Under the pieces are notes generated by a model. That model had not been told where the DNA came from and searched no databases. It was given only the letters and a program-made list of their open reading frames with translations. Below, one piece after another: positions 36,840 to 46,115 of a stretch of 64,000 nt of DNA (position 1 is the first letter of the stretch; every line of letters starts with the position of its first letter). This stretch comes from an uncultured Pseudomonadota bacterium (GTDB taxonomy: Bacteria > Pseudomonadota > Gammaproteobacteria > Steroidobacterales > Steroidobacteraceae): the NCBI GenBank assembly GCA_903832085.1, contig CAIKZZ010000022.1, positions 62,001-126,000 of the forward strand, given 5' to 3'. The translations under genes and the position numbers were made by a program.

Positions 36840-38249
36840 ATGACAGCGTACCTCGATCACACGCCCGCGCTCTTAACGCCGATTTGGCTGGTTCCGCAAG
36901 CCGATGCCGACGGGTTTGCGCAGAGGTTGCCGGAGGGTTTGCGCGCGCTTGCGCAGAGCTGGGCGCGCACCAGTAGTTTCCGAGGTGAGCCAGGTAGAGT
37001 GTTGCTGATTCCATCAGTAAATGGTGGGCTTGGCTGCGTGTTGCTTGGTCTTGGCACGCGCGCGTCACTCGCTGACGTCGCACCTTACGATGTTGCCGGT
37101 TTGCCCGAGCGCCTGCCGAGTGGCGCTTACCAATTCGCCGATGTGTTGTCACCAAAGGGCGCCACCACGGTCGCTCTAGGTTGGGGTTTAGGTTCGTACC
37201 GTTATGAGCGCTATAAATCGTCAAGCGGCAGGCCACCGATGGCGCAGTTGGTTTTCTCGGCCGGAGCGGATTCGGCCGAGGTGCGTCGTTTGGTTGAAGC
37301 CGATGCGCTGTGTCGCGATCTAATTAATACGCCGGCTGTTGATTTAACGCCCGCAGATCTGGCGCAGGCTGTAGCCAAGGTGGGCGCGCAGTCCGGTGCG
37401 CGGGTACGTGTCGTGGTGGGTGATGATTTGCTAACCCAGGGTTTTCCGCTAATTCATGCAGTGGGCCGTGCGGCAGCGGTGGCACCTCGCTTAATTGACT
37501 TAACGTGGGGTAATCAGGGTCCGCAGATCACCATTATTGGCAAAGGTGTTTGCTTTGATAGTGGCGGCTTGGATCTGAAGCCTGCCGCTGGGATGGCCCT
37601 GATGAAAAAGGATATGGGAGGCGGGGCCTGTGCGCTGAGTCTTAGTCAGCTGATTATGGCGGCACGCTTGCCTGTGCGCTTACGGCTGCTGATTCCTGCC
37701 GTTGAAAACAGTGTTTCAGCGGCGGCGATGCGTCCGGGAGACGTGATTAAAAGCCGCAAGGGGCTCACAGTTGAAGTGAATAATACCGATGCTGAGGGGC
37801 GCCTGGTACTTGCTGATGCGCTCGCCTACGCGGATGAGGAAAGACCCGATCTGATCATTGATCTTGCGACATTAACGGGGGCTGCACGGGTGGCGCTCGG
37901 CGCAGAAGTTCCGGCATTGTTTGCTAACTCTGTCACTTTAAGCACTGAGATTATGCAAGCCTCGCGACTGAGTTGTGACCCGCTGTGGGAATTGCCATTG
38001 TATGGCGGCTATGAGGATGAGCTGTCCTCAAAGGTGGCTGATCTATCGAACGTGTCTGCCTCATCGTTCGCAGGCGCCATCGTGGGCGCGCTCTTTTTAA
38101 AGCGTTTTGTTAGTGAAACAACGCAATGGGCGCATCTGGATCTGTATGCATGGAACCCGAAGGAACGCGCAGGGCGTGCTGTAGGCGCTGAAATGCAAGC
38201 CGTCCGCGCCCTGTGGCAGATGCTTCGCACGCGTTACAAGGCACTATAA
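36840..38249 (+). CDS. Leucyl aminopeptidase family protein (M17)
   Basis: A cytosolic two-metal aminopeptidase. The C-terminal catalytic domain has GKGVCFDSGGLDLKPA near residue 238, MKKDMGGGA, and the family signature NTDAEGRLVLADAL near residue 315; SASSFAGAIVGALFL follows. The N-terminal domain is shorter than in PepA of E. coli (469 residues in total, against about 503), as in the PepB-like subgroup. ATG 36840 was chosen over an in-frame TTG at 36822. It is divergent from ilvC and shares its intergenic region. Confidence 0.88.
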   Translation: MTAYLDHTPALLTPIWLVPQADADGFAQRLPEGLRALAQSWARTSSFRGEPGRVLLIPSVNGGLGCVLLGLGTRASLADVAPYDVAGLPERLPSGAYQFADVLSPKGATTVALGWGLGSYRYERYKSSSGRPPMAQLVFSAGADSAEVRRLVEADALCRDLINTPAVDLTPADLAQAVAKVGAQSGARVRVVVGDDLLTQGFPLIHAVGRAAAVAPRLIDLTWGNQGPQITIIGKGVCFDSGGLDLKPAAGMALMKKDMGGGACALSLSQLIMAARLPVRLRLLIPAVENSVSAAAMRPGDVIKSRKGLTVEVNNTDAEGRLVLADALAYADEERPDLIIDLATLTGAARVALGAEVPALFANSVTLSTEIMQASRLSCDPLWELPLYGGYEDELSSKVADLSNVSASSFAGAIVGALFLKRFVSETTQWAHLDLYAWNPKERAGRAVGAEMQAVRALWQMLRTRYKAL

Positions 38250-38331
38250 ATAACAGTCTGGTGCTGGTTGGTAGTCACCGTGGCCTCGTATACTACGGGT
38301 AGTTCGCAATCCTTACATTTAGAGACAGCGT

Positions 38332-40050
38332 ATGGCAGCCAAAAAAACACGCATTGATTCCCGAGCTCACTCACGACTAGTGGTCGATGGAGTCAAACAG
38401 ACGGCGAGTCGTGCCATGTTGCGCGCCGTCGGTTATACCGATGCGGACTTTCACAAGCCGTCAATTGGGATCGCGACAACATGGTCCAACATCACGCCGT
38501 GTAATGTGCATCTAGATGGATTTGCAGTGGCGGCTGCTGCCGCCGCGGATGCGGCCGGCGGTATTAGTCGTATCTTTAATACGATCACTGTGTCAGACGG
38601 AATCTCGATGGGCTCGCCAGGGATGCGCTATTCCTTGGTGTCGCGTGAAGTGATTGCTGACTCCATTGAGACGGTGGCTGGTGCACAAGGATTTGATGCA
38701 TTGGTGGCGATAGGCGGCTGCGATAAGAACATGCCCGGGTGTTTGATTGCGCTCGCGCGCCTCGATCGACCTGCGGTGTTTGTGTATGGCGGCACCATCC
38801 GACCTGGCAAGGAACACCGTGACATCGTGACTGTCTTTGAGGCAGTCGGTGGTTATTCGGCAGGTACCGTGAGTGCCGCTAAACTAAAAACCGTGGAGAG
38901 TACTGCGATTCCTGGCGCGGGTAGTTGTGGTGGTATGTACACCGCAAACACCATGGCCTCGGCCATCGAGGCGTTGGGGATGAGTCTGCCTAACAGTTCA
39001 GCGCAAGATGCGGTTTCCCCCGTTAAGCTTGCCGATTGCCGTGCTGCGGGCGCAGCGGCCGTTCGTTTAGTGAAAGCCGGTATTCGTCCGTCCATGATCA
39101 TGACGCGCAAGGCCTTTGAAAACGCGATTACCACAGTCATTGCGCTTGGTGGGTCCACGAATGCCGTGTTGCATTTGCTGGCGATGGCGCATGCGGCGAA
39201 CGTGCGCTTACGCTTAGACGACTTTACGCGTGTTGGAAGGCGGGTGCCGGTGCTTGCGGATCTGAAGCCGAGCGGCAAATACCTGATGTCCGAACTAGTT
39301 GCCATCGGTGGTATTCGGCCGCTCATGAAAGCGCTGCTCGATGAAGGGCTGCTGCACGGTGATTGCCTGACGGTCACCGGCCGTACGTTGGCTGAGAATT
39401 TAAAAGCTGTCGGACCTTATCCAAAGGGCCAAGCTATCGTGCGGCCGCTGTCCGATCCCATCAAAGCCTCGAGCCACTTGGTAGTGCTCTACGGAAATCT
39501 TGCGAGTGAGGGCGCGGTGGCCAAGATCACCGGTAAAGAGGGACTGCTTTTTAAGGGTAGTGCGCGGGTGTTTGATTCCGAAGAGCAAAGCCTGCAGGCC
39601 ATCCTTGATGGTGTGGTGCAAGCCGGCGATGTCGTGGTGATTCGCTATGAGGGCCCGCGTGGGGGGCCTGGGATGCGCGAAATGTTGAGCCCGACGGGTG
39701 CGATTATGGGGAAAGGGCTGGGCGACAAGGTTGCCTTGATCACGGACGGTCGTTTTTCCGGGGGGAGCCATGGCTTTGTGGTGGGGCATGTCTCGCCGGA
39801 AGCGGCGCTCGGCGGACCACTTGCGCTCGTTAAAGACCGGGACCTTATTACGATTGATGCGAAGACACGGACCCTGACGCTGCATGTGAGTGCGCAGGAA
39901 TTAAAGCAGCGGCGCGCCGCATGGCGGGCGCCTGCGCCTTATACCGAGCGTGGGGTGTTGGCGAAATATGTCAGGCAGGTGACGAGTGCATCCTTAGGAG
40001 CTATTACCGATCCGCCAGTCATCCCAATGCCGCGGACGGTGCGCAAATAA
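38332..40050 (+). CDS. ilvD: Dihydroxy-acid dehydratase
   Basis: IlvD dehydrates dihydroxy acids to the 2-keto acids of valine and isoleucine. Fe-S ligands are the Cys in [16 protein letters not shown] near residue 125 and [14 protein letters not shown] near 200. [11 protein letters not shown]-type sequence is present as [15 protein letters not shown], and [20 protein letters not shown] is near the C-terminus. The 572-residue length is typical of the IlvD/Edd family; IlvD is favoured over Edd by the branched-chain neighbours. A TATACT hexamer at 38289-38294 may be its -10 element. It is transcribed opposite to the ilvC-leu operon. Confidence 0.93.
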   Translation: MAAKKTRIDSRAHSRLVVDGVKQTASRAMLRAVGYTDADFHKPSIGIATTWSNITPCNVHLDGFAVAAAAAADAAGGISRIFNTITVSDGISMGSPGMRYSLVSREVIADSIETVAGAQGFDALVAIGGCDKNMPGCLIALARLDRPAVFVYGGTIRPGKEHRDIVTVFEAVGGYSAGTVSAAKLKTVESTAIPGAGSCGGMYTANTMASAIEALGMSLPNSSAQDAVSPVKLADCRAAGAAAVRLVKAGIRPSMIMTRKAFENAITTVIALGGSTNAVLHLLAMAHAANVRLRLDDFTRVGRRVPVLADLKPSGKYLMSELVAIGGIRPLMKALLDEGLLHGDCLTVTGRTLAENLKAVGPYPKGQAIVRPLSDPIKASSHLVVLYGNLASEGAVAKITGKEGLLFKGSARVFDSEEQSLQAILDGVVQAGDVVVIRYEGPRGGPGMREMLSPTGAIMGKGLGDKVALITDGRFSGGSHGFVVGHVSPEAALGGPLALVKDRDLITIDAKTRTLTLHVSAQELKQRRAAWRAPAPYTERGVLAKYVRQVTSASLGAITDPPVIPMPRTVRK

Positions 40051-40381
40051 GCGGTCAACTTTACTCGGGTTGTGCAGCGGAAAAACTTCACAGAGGTGGC
40101 TTGACAAGCGTAAAAAATAGGTCAAAAGCGTTAAATCGTGCCGTTAGCTTGGACATCTGAGTGACATAAAGAGCTAAACACTTGCGCGAGTGCGCGACAG
40201 GCGTTATCGTCTGGATACGTCGGGTGAGTTGAGGGGCGTGCAGCAATGTGCGCTCGATCGTTTTCCGACCGCAGGTTTGAGGGTTGCGTAGGTTAGCAAC
40301 CAGAGCGGATCGGCAGGCTGTCACGTCTAGTGGCTGCGGCCGGTCTTAGGATGGGTTCAGGAGATAGGGGCTCTTTGCTGC
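40051..40381 (+). other. Intergenic region upstream of tonB
   Basis: This 330-base stretch is more AT-rich in its first third. TTGACA at about 40103 is a candidate -35 but has no good -10 at 17 bases. No Fur-box palindrome was recognised by eye, and no RNA gene or protein-coding frame with family resemblance was found. Confidence 0.35.
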
Positions 40382-40999
40382 ATGGCAAGCTCGCAAGCTA
40401 CTCGTCGGACGATGGTATTATCCGTGGTCATCGGTGCCCACGTCGCATTTGCGATCGGACTCATTGCCGCTTCGGCAGTGAAGTACGTTCCGCAACTGCG
40501 CGAGATGTTGGACGCCAAGCTCATCAAGCACGAAGAAGAGCCGCCACCCAAGGAGCCGCCACCGCCGCCTCCCGATTTCAAGCCACCACCAATCCAGACG
40601 CCAAGTCTGGACTTGCCTGTTGTAGCCGGCCCACCGTCCGAGCGCGCAGTGGTCGTGCCAAAGGCAGAGCCACCTCCGCCGGCAGCGAAGCCCGCACCGC
40701 CACCGATCACCCAGGCGCGTGTTGCAAAAGGCAGCAACCTTGGCGAGGCGTGTAGCACATATTATCCGTCGGCTTCGCGCCGCTTGAGCGAGGAAGGCTC
40801 CGTCGTGCTGCTCGTGTTCGTGGCGCCGTCTGGCCGCGTGTCCGAAACCAAGGTTGAGACGTCAAGCGGCATCGGTCGTTTGGATGAGGCCGCGCAGAAG
40901 TGCGTGACCGCGCAGGGGCGGTTCGAGCCCCAGAAAGTTGGTAGTGAGGCTGTTGGCTCTTGGCAGCGCATGAAATGGACATGGCGTTTGACGTCTTGA
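40382..40999 (+). CDS. tonB: TonB energy transducer
   Basis: TonB links the ExbB-ExbD proton motor in the inner membrane to outer-membrane receptors. The 205-residue protein has one N-terminal transmembrane anchor (VLSVVIGAHVAFAIGLIAAS), then a proline-rich spacer from about residue 55 to 115 (runs of PPP with Glu and Lys), and a C-terminal TonB domain (YYPSASRRLSEEGSVVLLVFVAPSGRVSETKVETSSG). The spacer is acidic-basic and long enough to cross the periplasm. It heads the tonB-exbB-exbD-exbD module. Confidence 0.9.
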   Translation: MASSQATRRTMVLSVVIGAHVAFAIGLIAASAVKYVPQLREMLDAKLIKHEEEPPPKEPPPPPPDFKPPPIQTPSLDLPVVAGPPSERAVVVPKAEPPPPAAKPAPPPITQARVAKGSNLGEACSTYYPSASRRLSEEGSVVLLVFVAPSGRVSETKVETSSGIGRLDEAAQKCVTAQGRFEPQKVGSEAVGSWQRMKWTWRLTS

Positions 41000-41063
41000 T
41001 CCGTTGATTTTTGTTCAGTGTTTTTAATTTCTGATTTGTACTCATACGTAGAGGGATTTGATC

Positions 41064-41789
41064 ATGGCTGACGCAGCTGTTTCGCAAAACATCGTCACGT
41101 CGTTCTGGGAGACGAGCGGACCCTTTGGGAAGTTCCTGATGGTGATCCTCGCCATCATGTCGCTCTACTCTTGGTACGTCATGATTCTGAAGGTGCTCGA
41201 CCAGAAAGCCCTTCGGAACTACGCCACCGCGGCGGAGAAGGACTTCTGGGCTGCCTCGAGCCTGCAAGACGGCGTTAACCGTCTGAAGGGCGGCGATGAC
41301 AACGCGTTCCGTGGACTGGCGTCTGATGGTATTCAGTCGCTGGACCATCACGAGCGCAACAAGGGTCGCCTCACAGAGAACATCGACCTGCACGACTGGA
41401 TTTCCAGCCACTTGCAGCGTCGCGTCGATCTGATCACCAACGACTTGGCCAGCGGCATGTCAGTGCTCGCCTCGGTCGGCGCGACTGCGCCGTTCGTCGG
41501 TTTGCTCGGTACCGTTGTCGGCATCTTGAACGCACTGCGGGCGATTGCATTGTCGGGTCAGGCGTCACTTGACAAGGTCGCAGGACCTGTCGGCGAGGCG
41601 TTGATCATGACCGCGATTGGTCTGGGCGTCGCGATTCCGGCCGTGCTTGGTTTTAACTGGATGACCCGTCGCAACAAGTCACTCATCGAGCGTGTGAACT
41701 ACTTTGCGCACGATCTGCACCAGGCACTATTGTCGGGCGCACGTGTACCCGCGGCCAAAGCAGCACCTGCTGCTGCGGTCAAGAAGTAA
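41064..41789 (+). CDS. exbB: ExbB-type proton-channel protein (MotA/TolQ/ExbB family)
   Basis: The 241-residue inner-membrane protein has a first helix near residues 20-40 (FLMVILAIMSLYSWYVMILK), a cytoplasmic region, and two further helices. The family signature is LASVGATAPFVGLLGTVVGI near residues 133-152, followed by GEALIMTAIGLGVAIPAVLG. It forms the pentameric stator of the TonB motor. ATG 41064 has GAGGGA upstream. Low-complexity Ala/Lys residues close the protein. Confidence 0.92.
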   Translation: MADAAVSQNIVTSFWETSGPFGKFLMVILAIMSLYSWYVMILKVLDQKALRNYATAAEKDFWAASSLQDGVNRLKGGDDNAFRGLASDGIQSLDHHERNKGRLTENIDLHDWISSHLQRRVDLITNDLASGMSVLASVGATAPFVGLLGTVVGILNALRAIALSGQASLDKVAGPVGEALIMTAIGLGVAIPAVLGFNWMTRRNKSLIERVNYFAHDLHQALLSGARVPAAKAAPAAAVKK

Positions 41790-41814
41790 GTTCGGCACCT
41801 AGGGAGCGCGATAT

Positions 41815-42234
41815 ATGGCAGGCGGCGCACCAGTCGGCGATGGTGATTACAACGCGGAACCAAACGTGGTTCCGCTCGTCGACATCATGCTTGTTTTGCT
41901 TATTATCTTCATCATCACCGTTCCGGTGGCGACGAAGGCGGTGAAGCTGACGCTCCCGACCAACTTTAACGAGCCGACGGAGACGAAGCCTGAGGACGTC
42001 AGCCTATCGGTTGACTTCACCGGGACGGTGTACTGGCAGGACAGCCCAATTTCTCTAGAAAAGCTAGGGCAATATGCGGCGGCCGAGGCGGTGAAAGATC
42101 CGCAGCCTGAAGTGCACATCCGTGCGGATAAGCGGGTGAAGTACAGCTACATTGCGAACGTGCTGCAGGTGCTGCAGCGCGTGAGCCTTCTAAAAGTTGC
42201 CTTTATTGCTGAGCCGCCGCACGCGGATGACTGA
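41815..42234 (+). CDS. exbD: ExbD-type biopolymer transport protein, first copy
   Basis: The 139-residue protein has a short cytoplasmic start (YNAEPNVVPLVDIMLVLLIIF), in which the Asp of VPLVDIMLVLL is the conserved proton-carrying residue, one transmembrane helix, and a periplasmic domain (PEVHIRADKRVKYSYIANVLQVLQR). It partners ExbB. A second, related copy follows after a hairpin. Confidence 0.9.
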   Translation: MAGGAPVGDGDYNAEPNVVPLVDIMLVLLIIFIITVPVATKAVKLTLPTNFNEPTETKPEDVSLSVDFTGTVYWQDSPISLEKLGQYAAAEAVKDPQPEVHIRADKRVKYSYIANVLQVLQRVSLLKVAFIAEPPHADD

Positions 42235-42241
42235 GTGATCC

Positions 42242-42263
42242 GGTTGCCCGCCAACGGGCAACC
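42242..42263 (+). terminator. Hairpin between the two exbD genes
   Basis: GGTTGCCC (42242-42249) and GGGCAACC (42256-42263) form a perfect eight-pair stem with loop GCCAAC, followed by TTCCTC. It lies inside the operon, eight bases after the first exbD, and may act as a partial terminator or RNA-stability element that sets the ratio of the two copies. Confidence 0.5.
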
Positions 42264-42316
42264 TTCCTCAACGTCACGAGGTCTCGGCCGGTTCATTCGG
42301 TTTTGGAGTAGACACG

Positions 42317-42733
42317 ATGGGAATGTCAGTAGGCGCGCAAGACGATTACAACGTGACGATGAACGTGGTACCGCTCATCGATATCATGCTTGTGTTGCTC
42401 ATCATTTTTATTATCACACTGCCTGTCATGACCCATGCGGTCAAGATTGATTTGCCGCGTGCAACCAATACGCCACCGCCTGAGCATCCGGCACCGCCCG
42501 TCAACATTGATGTTCAGTACAACGGTACGGTTCTGTGGGACGGCGCGGCAGTTTCGCCGGTGGATTTGCGCTCATATATCGCAGATGCGGCCAAGAAAGA
42601 TCCGCAGCCAGAGGTGCATATCTCTGTGGATCGCAGTGCCCAGTATGATTACGCCGCAAAGGTGCTCTTCGCGGTTCAGCGTGGCGGCCTGAAAAAGATC
42701 GGCTTTGTCGCGGATGCCAGCGGCGGACTTTGA
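42317..42733 (+). CDS. ExbD-type biopolymer transport protein, second copy
   Basis: The 138-residue paralogue of the preceding gene keeps the proton-carrying Asp (VVPLIDIMLVLLIIF) and the periplasmic domain (PEVHISVDRSAQYDYAAKVLFAVQR). Its linker is richer in proline (TPPPEHPAPP). Two ExbD proteins beside one ExbB are known in Xanthomonas-type TonB systems, where the second copy can be needed for only some substrates. A strong terminator follows. Confidence 0.88.
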   Translation: MGMSVGAQDDYNVTMNVVPLIDIMLVLLIIFIITLPVMTHAVKIDLPRATNTPPPEHPAPPVNIDVQYNGTVLWDGAAVSPVDLRSYIADAAKKDPQPEVHISVDRSAQYDYAAKVLFAVQRGGLKKIGFVADASGGL

Positions 42734-42780
42734 GGTCCGGGCGCGGCGCGCAGGGTTCGAGATAGTGGTATTTGGAAGGC

Positions 42781-42809
42781 GGGCTGACGAGTGTCGGCCC
42801 CTTTTTTTT
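42781..42809 (+). terminator. Intrinsic terminator of the tonB-exb operon
   Basis: GGGCTGAC (42781-42788) and GTCGGCCC (42793-42800) form an eight-pair stem with loop GAGT, followed by C and eight T residues. It separates the exb genes from the two repeat-protein genes. Confidence 0.88.
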
Positions 42810-42871
42810 GTGGCTGCAGTCCGCTCGGTGACTCGCAGTTGTGGCGTTGTCGGAGTGGAGGCCTAAGTTAG

Positions 42872-44104
42872 ATGAGCACGCGCGCAATAAACGTTCGATC
42901 AATGGTGTTTGGTTTGCTGGTCAGTGCGACGGCTGTTTTGGCATTCGGTCTCACGATGAGCCCGTCCGCTCAGGCCGAGGGCCAGCAGGTTTCAAAGCCC
43001 GTCTGGGAAAAGTACGAGCCAGCGCAAACGGCGTTTAAGAACAAAGATTACGCCGCGGCTTTAAAGCTTGCCAAAGAAGGCTTGGCCGTTTCTAAATCAC
43101 CGTTTGAAAAGCTCGCATGCCTGACTGTTGCTTATCAGTCGGCTGTGAATGCACGCTCTTACAGCGAGGCGATCGACGCCGGTGAGCAGCTCATCGCGGT
43201 CGAAGGTGTGCCGAGCCAAACAAAGTTGAGCACGCTCAAAGTATTGCCACAGCTGTATTTTGCGACGAACCGTTTAGATAAAGCTGTGACGGCTCAGAAA
43301 GACTACATGCGTATTGCTGGGAGCAATAGTTCTGAGGACTGGAACATGCTGGCGCAGATGTACTCGCAGCAGAAGAACTGCGCCGACGCCTTGCCGGCGC
43401 TGGAGAAGGCGCTCGCTGGCGGTAAATCCGCATCAGAGGCGCAGTTACAGTTGCAAAGTGCGTGCTATGCCAAGGGCACTGATTTTGACAAGCGCTTGAC
43501 TGTCAACGAGGAGTTGCTGCGGCGCTTCCCGAAGAAGGATTACTTTAAGCAGGTGTTATTTATTTACCAGGCCACCAAACGGCTGGATGACTATGCCTAC
43601 GCGCAACTGCTGCGGTTTGGCTATGAGCATGATTACTTGGATTCGGATACCGACTACATCAAGCTTGCCGAGATGGCGCTTGATGTAGGCACCACGGGTG
43701 AGGCGCTACGCATTCTTGAAAAGGGTATCGCGAAGAAAACGCTGAAGGCTGCTGACAAGGTGGCGCGTTTGCTTGATCAGGCAAAATCGCGTTCAGCTGA
43801 GGACGCGAAGCGCGTGGGCCAGCTCGATAAGGAAGCCCGTGCCGGCAAGAATGGCGATACCGATCTCAAGGATGGCTATATCTATTTTGGTATGGGTCAG
43901 TACGACAAGGCTGCTGAGGCGATGGCACGTGCGTTACTGCCGGACCATGTCGCTAAGGTGAAGCGGGTGGATGATGCCAACATGATGCTCGGCGTGGCCT
44001 ACACACATTTGCATAAGAAGGCCGAGGCTGACAAGGCATTTGCAGCAGCAAAGGCGTCGCCGCAAATGGCGCCGGTTGCCAAAATATGGGCCAGCGGAAA
44101 CTGA
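42872..44104 (+). CDS. Exported TPR-like repeat protein, first paralogue
   Basis: The 410-residue protein has an N-terminal signal peptide (VFGLLVSATAVLAFGLTM, cleavage near SAQA) and then helical repeats: KNKDYAAALKLAKEGLAVSK, ARSYSEAIDAGEQLIAVEG and FAKGIA-like units up to the C-terminal VKRVDDANMMLGVAYTHLHKKAEADKAF. It is probably periplasmic and likely scaffolds the neighbouring TonB/Exb motor, as TPR proteins in similar clusters are thought to do. That role is inferred from position. It has no recognisable enzyme domain. Confidence 0.75.
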   Translation: MSTRAINVRSMVFGLLVSATAVLAFGLTMSPSAQAEGQQVSKPVWEKYEPAQTAFKNKDYAAALKLAKEGLAVSKSPFEKLACLTVAYQSAVNARSYSEAIDAGEQLIAVEGVPSQTKLSTLKVLPQLYFATNRLDKAVTAQKDYMRIAGSNSSEDWNMLAQMYSQQKNCADALPALEKALAGGKSASEAQLQLQSACYAKGTDFDKRLTVNEELLRRFPKKDYFKQVLFIYQATKRLDDYAYAQLLRFGYEHDYLDSDTDYIKLAEMALDVGTTGEALRILEKGIAKKTLKAADKVARLLDQAKSRSAEDAKRVGQLDKEARAGKNGDTDLKDGYIYFGMGQYDKAAEAMARALLPDHVAKVKRVDDANMMLGVAYTHLHKKAEADKAFAAAKASPQMAPVAKIWASGN

Positions 44105-44138
44105 TACGGATACGGACCTATTGGTCGTGGGGGTAAGT

Positions 44139-45389
44139 ATGACTCTGTTCACTGGACGGTTTAGTCAGGTTGTCGGTGCGGTCACGGTGGGCTTGGCGCT
44201 GTGCCTCGGCACGCTGTCGGCACAGGCTGCAGACGATAAAAAGCCGCCAACGGTGTCCGCTGAGGTCGCCAAGATACTAAAGCCTGCGCAGGATGCGGCT
44301 CAGAAGGGTGACTTTGATGGCAGCTTCACCTTGGCGCAGCAAGCTTTGGGTATTGCCAAAAAGCCCTATGACATTGAGGTGTCGTTGCGCATTGCGCTGT
44401 ATGCGGCTGGCAAGAAGCAGGACTTTCCAACCTATGCCACCTTGCTTGAACAGTTAAACACACTCGATTCGATTTCGGCCGAAGAGAAAGCCAAGAGCTA
44501 CAAGCCGCTGGCGCAGATCTATGGCCAGCAGAAGAACTTTGACAAAGCCATTGGCTACGCCGCGAAGTGGACCCAGTCGGGTGGCGGTGTAGAGGCCTAC
44601 ACGCTGCTTGCGAACTTGTATTTGACGCAGAAAGATTATGCGAACGCGGTGGTAGCGCTTGAGCATGCTGTCGAAGGGCGCTCACCTGCGGAAAACGAAT
44701 TGAAGCAGTTGAACTATTCCTATTACCAATTGACGCTTGCTGCGACTGATGACAAGACGAAGGCTATCTACAAGAAAAAGCGCTGGGATGTCATGGAGAC
44801 GTTGGTTGCGCGTTTCTTGGCGCGCGACTATGTATCGGACTTGCTGCTGATCTATCAAGAGCAAAAACTTGACGACCGTGCGCTGCTAAATATGTATCGA
44901 TTCATGTACGAAAAAGACTTTATGACCCGTGAGTCGGAGTTTGTTGACTACACCGATATGGCCTTGAATCTCGGTGCACCGGCTGAGGCGCTGCAAGTCA
45001 TTAATCGTGGCATACAGAAAGATTTGGTGAAGTTGATTTCGAAGACTGATCGCAACAGCACCATGCTGGCGCAGGCGAAGCAGCAGACCGCTGAAGATAA
45101 GAAAACGATCGACAAGGAAGCACAGACAGTCAAAACAGGCGAGGCCGCTGTCAAGGTTGGACTCGCTTACCTCGGCTTGGGTGAGTATCAAAAGGCTGTG
45201 GATATGATCAAGCAAGGCCTAAGCCCTGATCGTATCGCGAGCGTAAAGCGCGTGGACGATGCCAATATGATGCTGGGCGTGGCCTACGTGCGGCTTGGGA
45301 AGGCTGATGACGCAAAGGCGGCGTTCACTGCGGCAGCAGCGGATGCACGCATGAGCCATGTTGCCAAAGTCTGGTTGAGTACGCTGTAA
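44139..45389 (+). CDS. Exported TPR-like repeat protein, second paralogue
   Basis: A 416-residue paralogue of the preceding protein. The signal peptide is QVVGAVTVGLALCLGTLSAQA, and repeats follow with the same block order: QKGDFDGSFTLAQQALGIAKK at the start and a near-identical C-terminal block VKRVDDANMMLGVAYVRLGKADDAKAAF. The two genes arose by tandem duplication. ATG 44139 sits after a G-rich site; an in-frame codon at 44040 lies inside the first copy. Middle parts are diverged, so they are probably not redundant. Confidence 0.75.
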   Translation: MTLFTGRFSQVVGAVTVGLALCLGTLSAQAADDKKPPTVSAEVAKILKPAQDAAQKGDFDGSFTLAQQALGIAKKPYDIEVSLRIALYAAGKKQDFPTYATLLEQLNTLDSISAEEKAKSYKPLAQIYGQQKNFDKAIGYAAKWTQSGGGVEAYTLLANLYLTQKDYANAVVALEHAVEGRSPAENELKQLNYSYYQLTLAATDDKTKAIYKKKRWDVMETLVARFLARDYVSDLLLIYQEQKLDDRALLNMYRFMYEKDFMTRESEFVDYTDMALNLGAPAEALQVINRGIQKDLVKLISKTDRNSTMLAQAKQQTAEDKKTIDKEAQTVKTGEAAVKVGLAYLGLGEYQKAVDMIKQGLSPDRIASVKRVDDANMMLGVAYVRLGKADDAKAAFTAAAADARMSHVAKVWLSTL

Positions 45390-45419
45390 CGCGCTTTTTG
45401 GGTGGGCCGCGCCCGCCCG

Positions 45420-45440
45420 GCTCTGTCGAATAGACAGAGC
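45420..45440. terminator. Convergent hairpin between the repeat-protein and isochorismatase genes
   Basis: GCTCTGTC (45420-45427) and GACAGAGC (45433-45440) form a perfect eight-pair stem with loop GAATA between two genes that face each other. No T-run is present on either side. Confidence 0.45.
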
Positions 45441-45454
45441 GCGCCCGCGCCGCG

Positions 45455-46105
45455 TCAGCGGCGGGGCAGCGTGGCGAGATACCGAGTGGCGTCAGCTAGG
45501 GAGACCACTTCCGCGTACTTCGCCTGTAAATCAAATAGATTGGCATCGTGAGGTGCGGGTGCTCGGTCACCGACCGCGTCACGAACCACCAGCGGGATAA
45601 AGCCATGCTGGCAGGCATCCACAGTGCTTGCGCGTATACAGCCACTCGTGGAGACGCCTGCGATCAGTACGGTGTCCACGCCGAGGGATGTCAAGGTGGA
45701 CGCGAGGCTGGTACCAAAAAAAGCGCTCGCGTATTGCTTGGTAATCACGGTCTCGCCGCTGATAGGCTCAAGTCCCTGCGCAAATGCCGCGCGCTCAGGA
45801 TAAGCGCCTGCTTCGAAACTTTTTAGCGCTGGCACTTTGCGAAAAAACACTCCGCCATCGCGCCCGCCTGGCTGATACGCGACGTTGGTGTGGATGATCG
45901 GTATCTGTACGGCTCGCGCGGCATTTAGGAGCGCAACAGCACCACGGTGCGCCGCATGGCAGCCTTCGCCGCCATACAAGGGCGAGTCCGGTAGCAAGTA
46001 GGCGTTCACGAGATCAATGACTAAGAGTGCCGGTTGACGGCCCGGAGTGAGTGCCGCTTTAAAACCACCGCGTGCGTAATTGTCGTTGAGTGTTTCTAAT
46101 GTCAT
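45455..46105 (-). CDS. Isochorismatase-family cysteine hydrolase
   Basis: The 216-residue protein has the catalytic triad of the isochorismatase/nicotinamidase fold: Asp in LLVIDLVNAY, Lys in ETVITKQYASAFFGTSL and Cys in GVSTSGCIRASTVDA. It has cis-peptide-loop residues typical of N-carbamoylsarcosine amidase and related amidases. It lies ten bases after caiB in the same minus-strand unit. A second, diverged homologue is found 7 kb away beside hydantoinase genes. Hydrolysis of an amide or N-carbamoyl compound is likely; the exact substrate is unknown. Confidence 0.8.
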   Translation of the reverse strand: MTLETLNDNYARGGFKAALTPGRQPALLVIDLVNAYLLPDSPLYGGEGCHAAHRGAVALLNAARAVQIPIIHTNVAYQPGGRDGGVFFRKVPALKSFEAGAYPERAAFAQGLEPISGETVITKQYASAFFGTSLASTLTSLGVDTVLIAGVSTSGCIRASTVDACQHGFIPLVVRDAVGDRAPAPHDANLFDLQAKYAEVVSLADATRYLATLPRR

Positions 46106-46115
46106 GACGGATAGC

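Noticed and set aside
42748-42760. GGTTCGA-like sequence suggesting a tRNA T-arm
   Set aside because: No acceptor or anticodon stem could be formed around it; no tRNA gene was recognised in the window.
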